The notes under the pieces were generated by a model. It did not search any database. It was given only the letters and a program-made list of their open reading frames with translations, and had not been told where the DNA came from. The position numbers were made by a program, and so were the translations under genes. A stretch of DNA of 64,000 bases from JAUVKT01 sp036350795. Its GTDB lineage: Bacteria > Bacteroidota > Bacteroidia > Bacteroidales > VadinHA17. Each line of letters starts with the position of its first letter. Within the stretch, counting starts at the first letter, position 1. Below, in pieces: positions 35,799-44,814 of this stretch. The DNA is taken from positions 7,843 to 71,842 of the forward strand of contig JAZBNV010000028.1 in NCBI GenBank assembly GCA_036350795.1, in the 5' to 3' direction.

Positions 35799-36530
35799 AT
35801 GAAAAAGAAGTTTCTTTTTTTAACAGTGGTGCTGACTGTATTACTTTCATCATGTGAAAAAAATAAAATCACAACAGACCTTGTGGATTTTGAAGATCTT
35901 GCCGTAAATGGCGATGGTATCTGGAATGGATCAGCAGGAGAGGAAGGTTTCGTGTCGGGAAATGTCTTTTTTCCCAATATTTATGACACCCAGTACGATT
36001 CGTGGACAGGATTTGCATATTCGAACCATACTGATATTAATACAGCAGAGTATTCAAATCAATATTCTTCAATTGCAGGAAGTGGTGCAGAACAATCATC
36101 AAAGTACGGGGTATTCTTTTCGTGGACCAACGACACCCTTGTTTTCCTGAGACCCGAAAAGGTCACAAATATCTCGGTGTCGAACTCCACTTATGCCTAC
36201 CGGGTAATGGAATCAGGTAATGACTTTGCAAAGAAATTCGGAGGTGAGGATGGAACAGACCAGGACTGGTATACACTTACCCTTACCGGGATTGATGAAA
36301 GCGGACAGCCAGCCGGGAGCCTGGAGATATACCTGGCCGATTTTCGCTTTGCTGACCCGCAAATGGATTATATTTCAAATGTCTGGAATGACCTTAGCCT
36401 GGAATGGATGGGTTTTATTAGTAAACTGGTCTTTACCGTGGCATCCAGTGATGTAGGACTCTATGGCATAAATACGCCTACTTATGTTTGCCTCGATAAT
36501 ATAGAAGGTCAACTCTTACCTCTTGAGTAG
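35799..36530 (+). CDS. DUF4465-type surface lipoprotein of the B12 operon
   Basis: The 243-residue product has a lipoprotein signal with lipobox LLSSC (Cys about residue 19). It then has a DUF4465-like domain: VDFEDLAV, GIWNGS, FPNIYDTQYDSWTGFAYSN, and a late YLADFRFA and YVCLDNI. Proteins of this type occur beside BtuB and BtuG in Bacteroidota, and some such accessory lipoproteins bind cobalamin. It is the first gene after the riboswitch, 6 bases before the next gene. It is likely on the outer face of the outer membrane and involved in catching corrinoids. That role is inferred from context. Confidence 0.8.
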   Translation: MKKKFLFLTVVLTVLLSSCEKNKITTDLVDFEDLAVNGDGIWNGSAGEEGFVSGNVFFPNIYDTQYDSWTGFAYSNHTDINTAEYSNQYSSIAGSGAEQSSKYGVFFSWTNDTLVFLRPEKVTNISVSNSTYAYRVMESGNDFAKKFGGEDGTDQDWYTLTLTGIDESGQPAGSLEIYLADFRFADPQMDYISNVWNDLSLEWMGFISKLVFTVASSDVGLYGINTPTYVCLDNIEGQLLPLE

Positions 36531-36536
36531 AACTGT

Positions 36537-37505
36537 ATGAGACTGTTTATTTGTGTTCTTATCGCTTTGGCAGCTTCAGCCGCTGCAGGTCAGGGGTCAT
36601 TACAGCTAAAAGCTGTTAACAGTGCTATACATGCCGATAGTTCAATAATTATTTCATGGGCAAATACAATAAGGGTGCTGCCCGGATTTATGGATATCTC
36701 CGCCAGGGAATCAGGAAGGGTTGATATAAGCGACTCCTCCCTTGCCCTCGGACATGCAGACAACAGGACAATCAGCCTGGGCGATAGTGGAATAGCTGTT
36801 GTCGGCTTCCCTCTTCCGCTGATGAATACCGCCGGACCAGATTTTGCGGTTTTTGAAAACTCATTTGATGGAAAATTCCTGGAACTCGCACAGGTTGAAG
36901 TATCTACCGATAGCTCCAGGTGGGTTAAGTTCTATTCAGTGTCATTAACAGATACCCTTTCGCAGCTTGGCACTTTTGGTACTATTGATACAGGTAATAT
37001 TAAAAACCTTGCCGGTAAGTTCAGGTCTTTTTATGGCACCGGATTCGATCTTGAGGAGCTTAAAGACTCCAGCGGGATTGATATAATGAATATAAATTAT
37101 ATAAGGCTCACAGATGTAATCGGAAGGATCGATCATCCATTTCCTGTAAGATCCTCTGATGGCAGGATAATTAATGATCCCTGGCCAACTCCCTTTGCGA
37201 CTTCCGGTTTTGATCTCGACGCTGTTGCAGTTCTTGGCAGCGGAGTTTCAGTAGTAAATACCAGAGAAGCGGCTCAACTCAAAGTTTATCCAAACCCCTC
37301 TGCCGGTTTGGTACAGATTGAAGCTATAATACCCGGGATGGAGAATCTTAAGCTAATTGCTCCTGATGGCAGGTTAATCAGGCAATTTGATTTGAGAACT
37401 AGCGGGCTTACCATTGATATGCAGGATTTACCTTCCGGTCTTTACTACCTGGTACCCTCTGATAAGACCAATTCTGCCATAGCGGTAATACTAAATCGGC
37501 AGTGA
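36537..37505 (+). CDS. T9SS-sorted surface protein of the B12 operon
   Basis: The 322-residue product has a signal peptide (cleavage near AAAGQ), a beta-rich domain (about 25-245) with GFPLPLMNTAGPDFAVFENS and FATSGFDLDAVAVLG (read separately), and a C-terminal type A sorting domain (about 250-322) beginning LKVYPNPSAGLVQIEA. It should be exported by the T9SS and attached to the cell surface. Similar proteins sit in B12 uptake loci of related bacteria. Corrinoid capture is likely but unproven. The stop codon overlaps the start of btuB by 4 bases (ATGA). Confidence 0.8.
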   Translation: MRLFICVLIALAASAAAGQGSLQLKAVNSAIHADSSIIISWANTIRVLPGFMDISARESGRVDISDSSLALGHADNRTISLGDSGIAVVGFPLPLMNTAGPDFAVFENSFDGKFLELAQVEVSTDSSRWVKFYSVSLTDTLSQLGTFGTIDTGNIKNLAGKFRSFYGTGFDLEELKDSSGIDIMNINYIRLTDVIGRIDHPFPVRSSDGRIINDPWPTPFATSGFDLDAVAVLGSGVSVVNTREAAQLKVYPNPSAGLVQIEAIIPGMENLKLIAPDGRLIRQFDLRTSGLTIDMQDLPSGLYYLVPSDKTNSAIAVILNRQ

Positions 37506-39412
37506 TGAAATGGCAGCTTATAATATTGTTTTGCACTGGTCTTACTGTGAATCTTAGCGCTCAGCATCACCTGACCGACGATACGATTACTATCAACGAG
37601 GTGCTTATTCGCTCAGATCTTCCCGATGGAAGTTCAGGATTCCGAAAAACCGAATTTACTGATGCTGAAATACGAAGTGTGCCCGGAATCAGCATTACAG
37701 ATTTCCTTGCAGCCAACACTTCACTTTATATAAAAGATTACGGGGCGGGCGGATTGAAATCTGTTTCTTTCAGAGGAATGGGCCCCGGGCATACAACAGT
37801 TTTATGGGAAGGCTTACGTATCGATAACCCAATGCTGGGTCAGAGCGACCTGTCGCTCGTTCCGCTGATGTTTATAGATAATATATCTCTTTATTATGGG
37901 GGTAACCCTGATATTTTTGGTAACAGGGGCAGCGGAGGAACAATTAATTTGTCATCCGACCCCGGGTGGGGATCAGATTCAAATGTTTCATTTTATTCCG
38001 GGCTCGGAAGTTATGGCTCGTTTAACGAAGGAATCTCGCTGAGCCTGAGGTCTCCGGCTTTTGTTTACAGCTTACGGGCATACGCCGGAGGAGCCAGGAA
38101 TAATTATCTCTATACAGATAATGTTAATTACGCTGAACCCCTTGAGCTTAGAAGGGAGGGGGCCGACTACAGATCCAGGGGTTTATTGCAGGAGATATCT
38201 TTTAAAAGCAGGAGTTCGGTTCTTGCAGCCAAACTATGGTATAATTTTAATAACAAAAATCTGCCCGGGTCAATTTTTACCAGCTCAGATCCGGGTAATG
38301 AAAAGCAGCTTGACGAGTCGCTTAAAGCCCTTTTTACTTATAAGTATTATAGTAAGAGAATAACAGTTAAAACCGGCGCCGGCTTAATATCAGACTGGCT
38401 CAGCTATACAAACCATCTACTTGATATCGATTCGGGGAATAAGGTTAATACCCTGAGTGCAAACGCCAAAGCTGAATACACATATACCGACAAATCAACA
38501 CTTACCCTGGGCCTCAGATCAATAAATTCCAGGGTCAGAACCTCCAACTATACAGGAATAAAGGGAAGAGACCTTGTTACAATGGACCTGTCTGTAAATC
38601 ATATTTTCTCCGATCTGCTTGGCTTACATGCTTCCCTTGTACAGGAATTGAATGATTTTAAGCTCTTGCCTCTTTCTCCCTCGGTGGGCTTCGATTTTAA
38701 ACCTGCCAGGAAGACAAACCTGCATCTTCTCGGAAGCATCGGAAGATCCAATCATCTGCCCGGTCTAAATGACCTGTACTGGAATCCCGGGGGAAATGTA
38801 AACCTTCTGCCCGAAGAATCTCTAAATAGCGAGCTTACGATAAGCTACGAATATACAAAGCATGGGTTCAGATGGGCGACAAATACCACGGCTTACAGCT
38901 CAGGTATAAATAATATGATAGTATGGATTCCGCTTAGCCAGTGGGTATGGGGTCCGGAGAATATTTCAGTGGTAAAATCCACAGGTTTTGAAGCAGATAG
39001 CAAAATAGAAATCACCAGCGGGCAGTCCGGCATATCTTTATCTGCAGGCTATGCATTTAACAGGGTAAGAAGAACTGACAGCAGCACTGATAGCGGAACA
39101 AATCTCCAGCTGATTTATGTACCTGAGCATACAGCATACGCAAACTTTTTATACCGGCTTAATGGCCTATGTCTTGTTTGGAACTCTGAATATACAGGTA
39201 TACGCTATACCAGCACTGACAATACAAGCTATTTACCCTCAAATTTAGTGCACAGGCTTTCAGTTAATTACAGGGGACAGCTGAAAAGATCTGACTTTGT
39301 AACTGCCTTTACGCTGGCAAACCTCTTTGATCAGGATTACCAGAGCGTGTCAGGTTACCCCCTGCCGGGAAGATCGTTCAGTCTTTCACTCAAATTAAAT
39401 CTCCATCTCTGA
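37502..39412 (+). CDS. btuB: TonB-dependent cobalamin receptor BtuB
   Basis: The 636-residue protein has a signal peptide (to about LSAQ), a TonB-box-like start (DTITINEVLI), a plug domain (about 45-150, with SVSFRGMGPGHTTVLWEGL and GSGGTINLS) and a beta-barrel ending in the aromatic-poor but typical strand SFSLSLKLNLHL. It carries cobalamin across the outer membrane using TonB energy. It lacks the carboxypeptidase-like N-terminal domain of SusC receptors. The riboswitch, the BtuG-like gene that starts on its stop codon (TGATG overlap) and BtuFCD downstream support the B12 call. Confidence 0.92.
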   Translation: MMKWQLIILFCTGLTVNLSAQHHLTDDTITINEVLIRSDLPDGSSGFRKTEFTDAEIRSVPGISITDFLAANTSLYIKDYGAGGLKSVSFRGMGPGHTTVLWEGLRIDNPMLGQSDLSLVPLMFIDNISLYYGGNPDIFGNRGSGGTINLSSDPGWGSDSNVSFYSGLGSYGSFNEGISLSLRSPAFVYSLRAYAGGARNNYLYTDNVNYAEPLELRREGADYRSRGLLQEISFKSRSSVLAAKLWYNFNNKNLPGSIFTSSDPGNEKQLDESLKALFTYKYYSKRITVKTGAGLISDWLSYTNHLLDIDSGNKVNTLSANAKAEYTYTDKSTLTLGLRSINSRVRTSNYTGIKGRDLVTMDLSVNHIFSDLLGLHASLVQELNDFKLLPLSPSVGFDFKPARKTNLHLLGSIGRSNHLPGLNDLYWNPGGNVNLLPEESLNSELTISYEYTKHGFRWATNTTAYSSGINNMIVWIPLSQWVWGPENISVVKSTGFEADSKIEITSGQSGISLSAGYAFNRVRRTDSSTDSGTNLQLIYVPEHTAYANFLYRLNGLCLVWNSEYTGIRYTSTDNTSYLPSNLVHRLSVNYRGQLKRSDFVTAFTLANLFDQDYQSVSGYPLPGRSFSLSLKLNLHL

Positions 39413-40449
39413 TGTTTAAAAGGACGGCACTTAATATTATTATTGTTATTGTACTCTCAGCGACGACCGCGTGTACAAAGAATGTGCCTGATCCGGATAC
39501 AGGGCTGCCTGCCTTTGATAATGGATTCTTTATTGTGAACGAAGGTAATTATACCTGGGGTAACGGATCACTCGACTATTTCTCCTATGATTCGCTATAT
39601 GTTTACCCGGGCGTATTCAATAAAATTGCCCGAAAAGTACTGGGTGATGTTGCCATGAGGCTAAGCAGGCATGAGAACCTGCTGTATATTGTAGTTAATA
39701 ATTCAGGTAAGATTGAAGTTCTTGACCTGGAAAAAAAGGAACACCATGCAACAATTAATGGGCTGGTTTCACCACGGGATATCAAAATTATTAGCCACAA
39801 CAGGGCAATAGTTTCATCGCTGTACAGCGATTCTCTTGCTCTTGTTGATCTTGACGCATCACTTGTGAGAGACTATATCAATATCGGAAAATCGTCAGAG
39901 TGTATATTGCTGAATGATGAAAATATTTTTGTTTCTAACTGGTCAGAAGAAAACACCGTTACAGTACTGAGCAGATCAGATCTTACGCTTGTTAAGAGCA
40001 TCGAAACAGCTCCCGAACCTTCTGAGATGGTTTCAGACAATAATGGCAGGGTCTGGGTTATTTGCAGCGGAGGATATTTAAACCAGGCCTACCCGGAACT
40101 TGTTGCTATTGACCCGGTCACATTGGAGATATCAAAGAGATTAACCTTTGGTAAAAAGGAAGACAGCCCTTCTGAACTGGTAATAAATTCAGCAGGTGAT
40201 ACCTTATACTATGTAAACGGTGGCATATTCAGGATGTCATGCAATGCTGATGAACTGCCTGCCGATCCATGGCAGCCTGCAGATGGAAGAACCTTCTACA
40301 GGCTTGGTTTCGAAGCTCAGATGAATGCAATAATTGCTACAGATGCCCTTGATTATGTTCAGAAAGGCTATTTTTACATTTATACCCGGGATGGCAGGGA
40401 GCAAGGAAAGTACAGGGCAGGGATAATACCGGGAAAAATTGAAAATTGA
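39412..40449 (+). CDS. btuG: BtuG-like beta-propeller cobalamin-binding lipoprotein
   Basis: The 345-residue product has a lipoprotein signal (lipobox region SATTAC, Cys about residue 20) and a YncE/DUF5074-type beta-propeller with repeated strands such as LDYFSYDSLYVYPGVFNKI, GKIEVLDLEKKEHHATING, TVTVLSRSDLTLVKSIE and PELVAIDPVTLEISKRL. Bacteroides BtuG is a surface propeller that binds cobalamin very tightly and passes it to BtuB. The same gene order (directly after btuB, start on its stop codon) makes this the counterpart. Ligand residues were not checked against a structure. Confidence 0.85.
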   Translation: MFKRTALNIIIVIVLSATTACTKNVPDPDTGLPAFDNGFFIVNEGNYTWGNGSLDYFSYDSLYVYPGVFNKIARKVLGDVAMRLSRHENLLYIVVNNSGKIEVLDLEKKEHHATINGLVSPRDIKIISHNRAIVSSLYSDSLALVDLDASLVRDYINIGKSSECILLNDENIFVSNWSEENTVTVLSRSDLTLVKSIETAPEPSEMVSDNNGRVWVICSGGYLNQAYPELVAIDPVTLEISKRLTFGKKEDSPSELVINSAGDTLYYVNGGIFRMSCNADELPADPWQPADGRTFYRLGFEAQMNAIIATDALDYVQKGYFYIYTRDGREQGKYRAGIIPGKIEN

Positions 40450-40450
40450 T

Positions 40451-42613
40451 ATGATAAGGTTAATTCTGCTATCCGCATTATATTTCTTTACATCGGGGAT
40501 ACTCCATCCTCAGATAATCCACTTTAATGCCTCACCTCACGGCTTTGCAGGCAATCGTGATACAGTAAGCTGGTATGATCCGGGAGTTAGCGAAAGTGAA
40601 AAGGAAGCCATTTTAAGTTCCAAGGGTAGCAGGGGCACCCTCAGGTTTGGAGTTGGCAGAAGTGTTGGTCTGAACCGCCAAAATTCAGGATATATCGTAA
40701 GCAATGAAAACGGGAGCTACTCCTGGTTCCTTTTTGTGAGATCGAAAGGAGCCGAATCGCTGAATATTATTTTTTCCACCTACCACCTTTCTGAAGGTGA
40801 AACAGTATTCATATATAATCCGATGCTCACAGAGATAATAGGGCCACTGTCATCAAAAAATAATAAAACATTCGGTTCTCTTGCCGTGAAGCCACTACAG
40901 GGAAGTGAAATGATTATCGAGTACAATTTTATTCCCGGAAGCGGTGGAGAGCTTGAAGTAGGCCAGCTTACACATGATGTGCTGGGCATTGCAGATCTGC
41001 CTTTTTTGAGGTCATTGGCAAAAGACGATTCCGGTCCATGCCAGGTAGATATAAACTGTGCAGAAGGAAATAATCTGCAGAAGGAGAAAAGATCCGTGGT
41101 GAGAATTATTGCCGGAGGGACAGAGCTCGGAACGGCCTTTATGCTCAATAATACCAAAAATGAGAACATAGCCTATACTCTCACTGCAAATCACGTTGTC
41201 AGTGAGCAGGCCGATGCAAATAATTCCGTATTTCTTTTCAACTATGAAAGTCCCTGGTGCGATGGTCCTGAAGGACTGAAAAACCAGACACTATCGGGTG
41301 CAGAACTGGTTTCCACAAACAGCGATATTGATTTTACCCTGCTCAGGATGACTGATTTTCCTCCGATAACCTATAAACCTTATCTTGCAGGTTGGACTGT
41401 TTCTTCCACCTTTCCCCAGTCAACACAAACAATACATCACCCATCTGGTGATGTAAAGAAAATTTCCATTGATAATGACCCTCCCGGTATCGCAACATTC
41501 CAGGACCTTTACACCAACGGATTCTGGCATATACTGAGATGGGAAACAGGAGCCACAGAAGGAGGTTCATCAGGTGCTCCACTCTTCAACCAGGACAGGA
41601 GGGTTGTAGGTTATTTAAGCGGTGGCGAGTCATATTGCGGACGATCGGTGAACGATTATTTCGGAAGGCTTGATGTGGCATACGATATTACGCAGGAAGC
41701 CGGCAGCAGCCTGAAAGCATGGCTCGATCCAATTCTTACAGGTGCAGTATATGTTAACGGCCGGGATCCCTATTATGATAATTTCAAGGAATCTGATACC
41801 TTATTCAACGGCAGCGCCGATGAGTTTTATATTCAGGAGTATAGCGATCCTGGCAGAGGCTTGTCTACCGGCATAAACAGTGACAGCCTTCTTGCCTATG
41901 CAGAAAAGTTTACTGTAAACGGCACTAAATATATTACGGAAGTAAGATTATTCGTTGCGAGATCCGAATATACAGAGCAGAGTAACACTGTGCAAATAGC
42001 TTTACGTGATGATAATAATGGTCCAGCCGCACTGATTGCAGCAAGAAATTTCCCGTTAAATCAATGCAGGGATACATTTATGCTATCGGTAGATTTCGGC
42101 GAACCGATAGAAGTCAGCGATGATTTCTTCGTTTGCTATCTTAATACCTATAGCATGCCAGCTGCTGAAGAAACAAGACAATTTGCGGTTTTCAAAGGGC
42201 AGGATCAAACTGCAGGCTCAGGCTCTGCATGGTTTATGGATTACTCAGGCTGGCATCCTTTCACAGATCATCCTTTCGATGCCGGGGAAGCAACACTTTT
42301 TATCGAAGCACTTACTGTTAATGATGCCCTGGTAGGTATAGATAAGAGCTACAGCCTGCCTGAGATTAGCGTAAGAGTATATCCTAATCCTGTAAACAGT
42401 GACTTTTGGATAGAAACAGCTGGTGGGCCGGAGCGAATATTATCTGTAGAATTATTTGATGCAGGTGGCCGGCTATTGAGAACCATTGATGGTGCCGGAA
42501 GAGCTAAGATCCTCCTGGAGGGAATGGATGAATATCCTGACGGAATATATTATACCAGGATTAATATTGATAAAGGGAGCATAACAAGGAAGATAATCAA
42601 ATGGGGAAACTGA
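40451..42613 (+). CDS. T9SS-sorted trypsin-like serine protease inside the B12 operon
   Basis: From ATG 40451 the product has 720 residues, beginning with a signal peptide (MIRLILLSALYFFTSG). A TTG at 40439 would overlap the previous gene. The peptidase domain (about 200-425) resembles lysyl endopeptidases. The triad is visible as His248 in TANHVV, Asp294 in DIDFTLLRM and Ser374 in GGSSGAP. A beta-rich module follows (about 455-625), then a type A T9SS sorting tail from about 638 (VRVYPNPVNSDFWIET). It should be a surface-bound or released endopeptidase. It lies 1 base after the btuG stop and overlaps btuF by 13 bases, so it is a true member of the operon. Confidence 0.88.
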   Translation: MIRLILLSALYFFTSGILHPQIIHFNASPHGFAGNRDTVSWYDPGVSESEKEAILSSKGSRGTLRFGVGRSVGLNRQNSGYIVSNENGSYSWFLFVRSKGAESLNIIFSTYHLSEGETVFIYNPMLTEIIGPLSSKNNKTFGSLAVKPLQGSEMIIEYNFIPGSGGELEVGQLTHDVLGIADLPFLRSLAKDDSGPCQVDINCAEGNNLQKEKRSVVRIIAGGTELGTAFMLNNTKNENIAYTLTANHVVSEQADANNSVFLFNYESPWCDGPEGLKNQTLSGAELVSTNSDIDFTLLRMTDFPPITYKPYLAGWTVSSTFPQSTQTIHHPSGDVKKISIDNDPPGIATFQDLYTNGFWHILRWETGATEGGSSGAPLFNQDRRVVGYLSGGESYCGRSVNDYFGRLDVAYDITQEAGSSLKAWLDPILTGAVYVNGRDPYYDNFKESDTLFNGSADEFYIQEYSDPGRGLSTGINSDSLLAYAEKFTVNGTKYITEVRLFVARSEYTEQSNTVQIALRDDNNGPAALIAARNFPLNQCRDTFMLSVDFGEPIEVSDDFFVCYLNTYSMPAAEETRQFAVFKGQDQTAGSGSAWFMDYSGWHPFTDHPFDAGEATLFIEALTVNDALVGIDKSYSLPEISVRVYPNPVNSDFWIETAGGPERILSVELFDAGGRLLRTIDGAGRAKILLEGMDEYPDGIYYTRINIDKGSITRKIIKWGN

Positions 42614-43746
42614 TAAATTATATTTTACCGCTGCTATTATTACTTGTTTCCTGCCATGAGTCAGAGAGGAATCGCGGTGAAAATAACAGTTTCAGTCTGT
42701 CGGGGAATAAATATGCCAGGCTGTTTATGCTTAGCGATTCAGGTGATTATTACAGGCTGGATATCAGGTCACCATGGCAGGGTGGGGATGAGGTTATTTA
42801 TACCTATTACCTTACAGAAGGGAAAAGCAGTCTTCCTGCTGATACAGACAGCAACAGGATTATCAGGATTCCGGTCACCACTTCCGTATGTATGTCTACT
42901 ACCCATGTTGCAATGATTTCAAAAGTTGGTGGCGCTGAAGGTATTGTAGGTGTTTCAGGTCCTGATTATATTACAAATCCCATAGTTCGATCCGGAATAG
43001 AAGCGGGTATAGTATATGACGTTGGCTACGGAAATAGCATTAATAATGAACTGATCAGCTCACTTAATCCTGACCTTGTCTTTGTATATGGAATAGGCCC
43101 GGAGTCGGCAGGATATGTCTCAAAATTACATGAAGCCGGAATAAATACAATATTTATATGCGACTACCTCGAGACTCACCCCCTGGCCAGGGCCGAATGG
43201 CTGAAATTGTTTGGTTTAATATACGGGCGCAAAGAGATGGCTCTTACTGCTTTCAATTCAATCTCGGGGAGCTATGAAAAAATCAGGAATGAGATTGCCG
43301 CTAAAATTGATACCCGGCCGGGAGTAATGCTGGGTCTGCCTTTTAAGGATAAATGGTTTGTATCACCAGGTAACTCCTATATTAGCAGTTTAATATCAGA
43401 TGCAGGAGGCAGCTATATCTGGTCTGAAATTTCATCCAGTACATCAATGCCACTCAGTATTGAATCAGTTTACCTGAAAGGTCTGGAGGCTGATTACTGG
43501 CTGAATACAGGTGTAGCAGAAAGTATGGCGGAATTACTTTCGGTCGACCACAGGTTCAGAAACCTGCCTGCAGTACAGGGAGATAAATTATATAACAATA
43601 CCGGAAGGATTAACTCATCCGGAGGAAACGACTACTGGGAAGGCGGTTGCCTGAGTCCCGATACCATACTTATGGATATTGCCTCAATACTGCATCCCGG
43701 TATTATAAAGAATCATAAGCTGAGTTATTATAAAAAGCTTAAATAG
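42601..43746 (+). CDS. btuF: Cobalamin ABC transporter substrate-binding lipoprotein BtuF
   Basis: The 381-residue product has a lipoprotein signal (LLLLLVSC, Cys about residue 18) and a class III periplasmic binding fold with SVCMSTTHVAMISKVGG, GIVGVSGPDYI, SLNPDLVFVYGIGP, AGINTIFICDYLE and a late GDKLYNNTGRI segment. It would deliver cobalamin to BtuCD in the inner membrane. It begins 13 bases before the protease stop codon. Substrate assignment relies on the riboswitch and BtuB/BtuG context, since similar proteins also bind haem or siderophores. Confidence 0.9.
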   Translation: MGKLINYILPLLLLLVSCHESERNRGENNSFSLSGNKYARLFMLSDSGDYYRLDIRSPWQGGDEVIYTYYLTEGKSSLPADTDSNRIIRIPVTTSVCMSTTHVAMISKVGGAEGIVGVSGPDYITNPIVRSGIEAGIVYDVGYGNSINNELISSLNPDLVFVYGIGPESAGYVSKLHEAGINTIFICDYLETHPLARAEWLKLFGLIYGRKEMALTAFNSISGSYEKIRNEIAAKIDTRPGVMLGLPFKDKWFVSPGNSYISSLISDAGGSYIWSEISSSTSMPLSIESVYLKGLEADYWLNTGVAESMAELLSVDHRFRNLPAVQGDKLYNNTGRINSSGGNDYWEGGCLSPDTILMDIASILHPGIIKNHKLSYYKKLK

Positions 43747-43749
43747 TCA

Positions 43750-44814
43750 GTGGAGCTCCCCTTAATAAATATAAAAAACAGCACTGATGCTGACAGAATC
43801 CCGGTTTTAAAATGTGCCGGACTCTTTCTCCTGCTGCTGCTTGTATTTATTCTCGATGTAATGGTTGGATCAAGAATTATCACCTTCCCCGAACTATTCC
43901 GTGCACTTGCAGGCAAGGGAGATGAATATATCAGCTCCCTGCTGCTTACTTTTCGTCTGCCAAGAGCCTTAACAGCCGTCTTCGCCGGGGTTGCTCTTTC
44001 AGTTAGTGGCTTACAGATGCAAACAGTTTTCAGAAATCCACTCGCCGGTCCCTATGTGCTTGGAATAAGCAGCGGCGCAAGCCTTGGAGTTGCTTTACTT
44101 ATCCTGGGCTTTTCTTCGTTCTTTACAGTTGCAGGTTTAACTATAGGTGGCAACTGGGCTATTGTGGTAGCTGCATGGCTGGGTTCGGGCATCGTACTCT
44201 TGTTAATACTGGTAGTATCAGGAAGGGTACGGGACATCATGACTGTTTTAATACTGGGGATAATGCTTGGCGGTGCTATTGCTGCCATTGTTTCAATTTT
44301 GCAGTATTTCAGCAGTGAATCAATGTTGAAAGCCTTTGTAATATGGACAATGGGTAGCCTCGGAAATCTTACATGGAACCAACTAAATGTATTGATAATA
44401 AGTATAATAACAGGTTTGGTGTTTTCGCTTATTTCTATAAAGCCCCTTAATGCAATGTTGCTGGGAGAAGAATATGCACGCACAATGGGCCTTAATATCC
44501 AGGGAACCAGGACCCTTGTTTTTATAAGTACAAGTATACTTGCAGGCAGTGTTACAGCATTCTGCGGACCAATTGCTTTTATCGGGATAGCAGTACCTCA
44601 TATCACGAGACTCTTGCTTAACAGGTCGTCTCATAATTTCCTCTTCCCGGGTTCTGTAATTGTGGGAGGTATTCTGCTGCTTCTAAGCGATATTATAAGC
44701 CAGTTGCCCGGTAGCGATAAGGTATTGCCGATAAACTCGATAACCGCATTAATTGGGATACCTGTGATGATCTGGATTATTTTGCGCCGAAACAGGCTAA
44801 TAAGTATTAACTAG
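43750..44814 (+). CDS. btuC: Cobalamin ABC transporter permease BtuC
   Basis: The 354-residue protein has about ten membrane helices and FecCD/BtuC motifs: RLPRALTAVFAGVALSVSGLQMQTVFRNPLAGPYVLG (quoted in two parts in the family: RLPRAL and GLQMQTVFRNPLA), SSGASLG, ARTMGLN and FIGIAVPHITRLL (the ATPase-coupling loop). The start codon is GTG at 43750, 3 bases after btuF. The gene is followed with no gap by btuD. Confidence 0.93.
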   Translation: MELPLINIKNSTDADRIPVLKCAGLFLLLLLVFILDVMVGSRIITFPELFRALAGKGDEYISSLLLTFRLPRALTAVFAGVALSVSGLQMQTVFRNPLAGPYVLGISSGASLGVALLILGFSSFFTVAGLTIGGNWAIVVAAWLGSGIVLLLILVVSGRVRDIMTVLILGIMLGGAIAAIVSILQYFSSESMLKAFVIWTMGSLGNLTWNQLNVLIISIITGLVFSLISIKPLNAMLLGEEYARTMGLNIQGTRTLVFISTSILAGSVTAFCGPIAFIGIAVPHITRLLLNRSSHNFLFPGSVIVGGILLLLSDIISQLPGSDKVLPINSITALIGIPVMIWIILRRNRLISIN

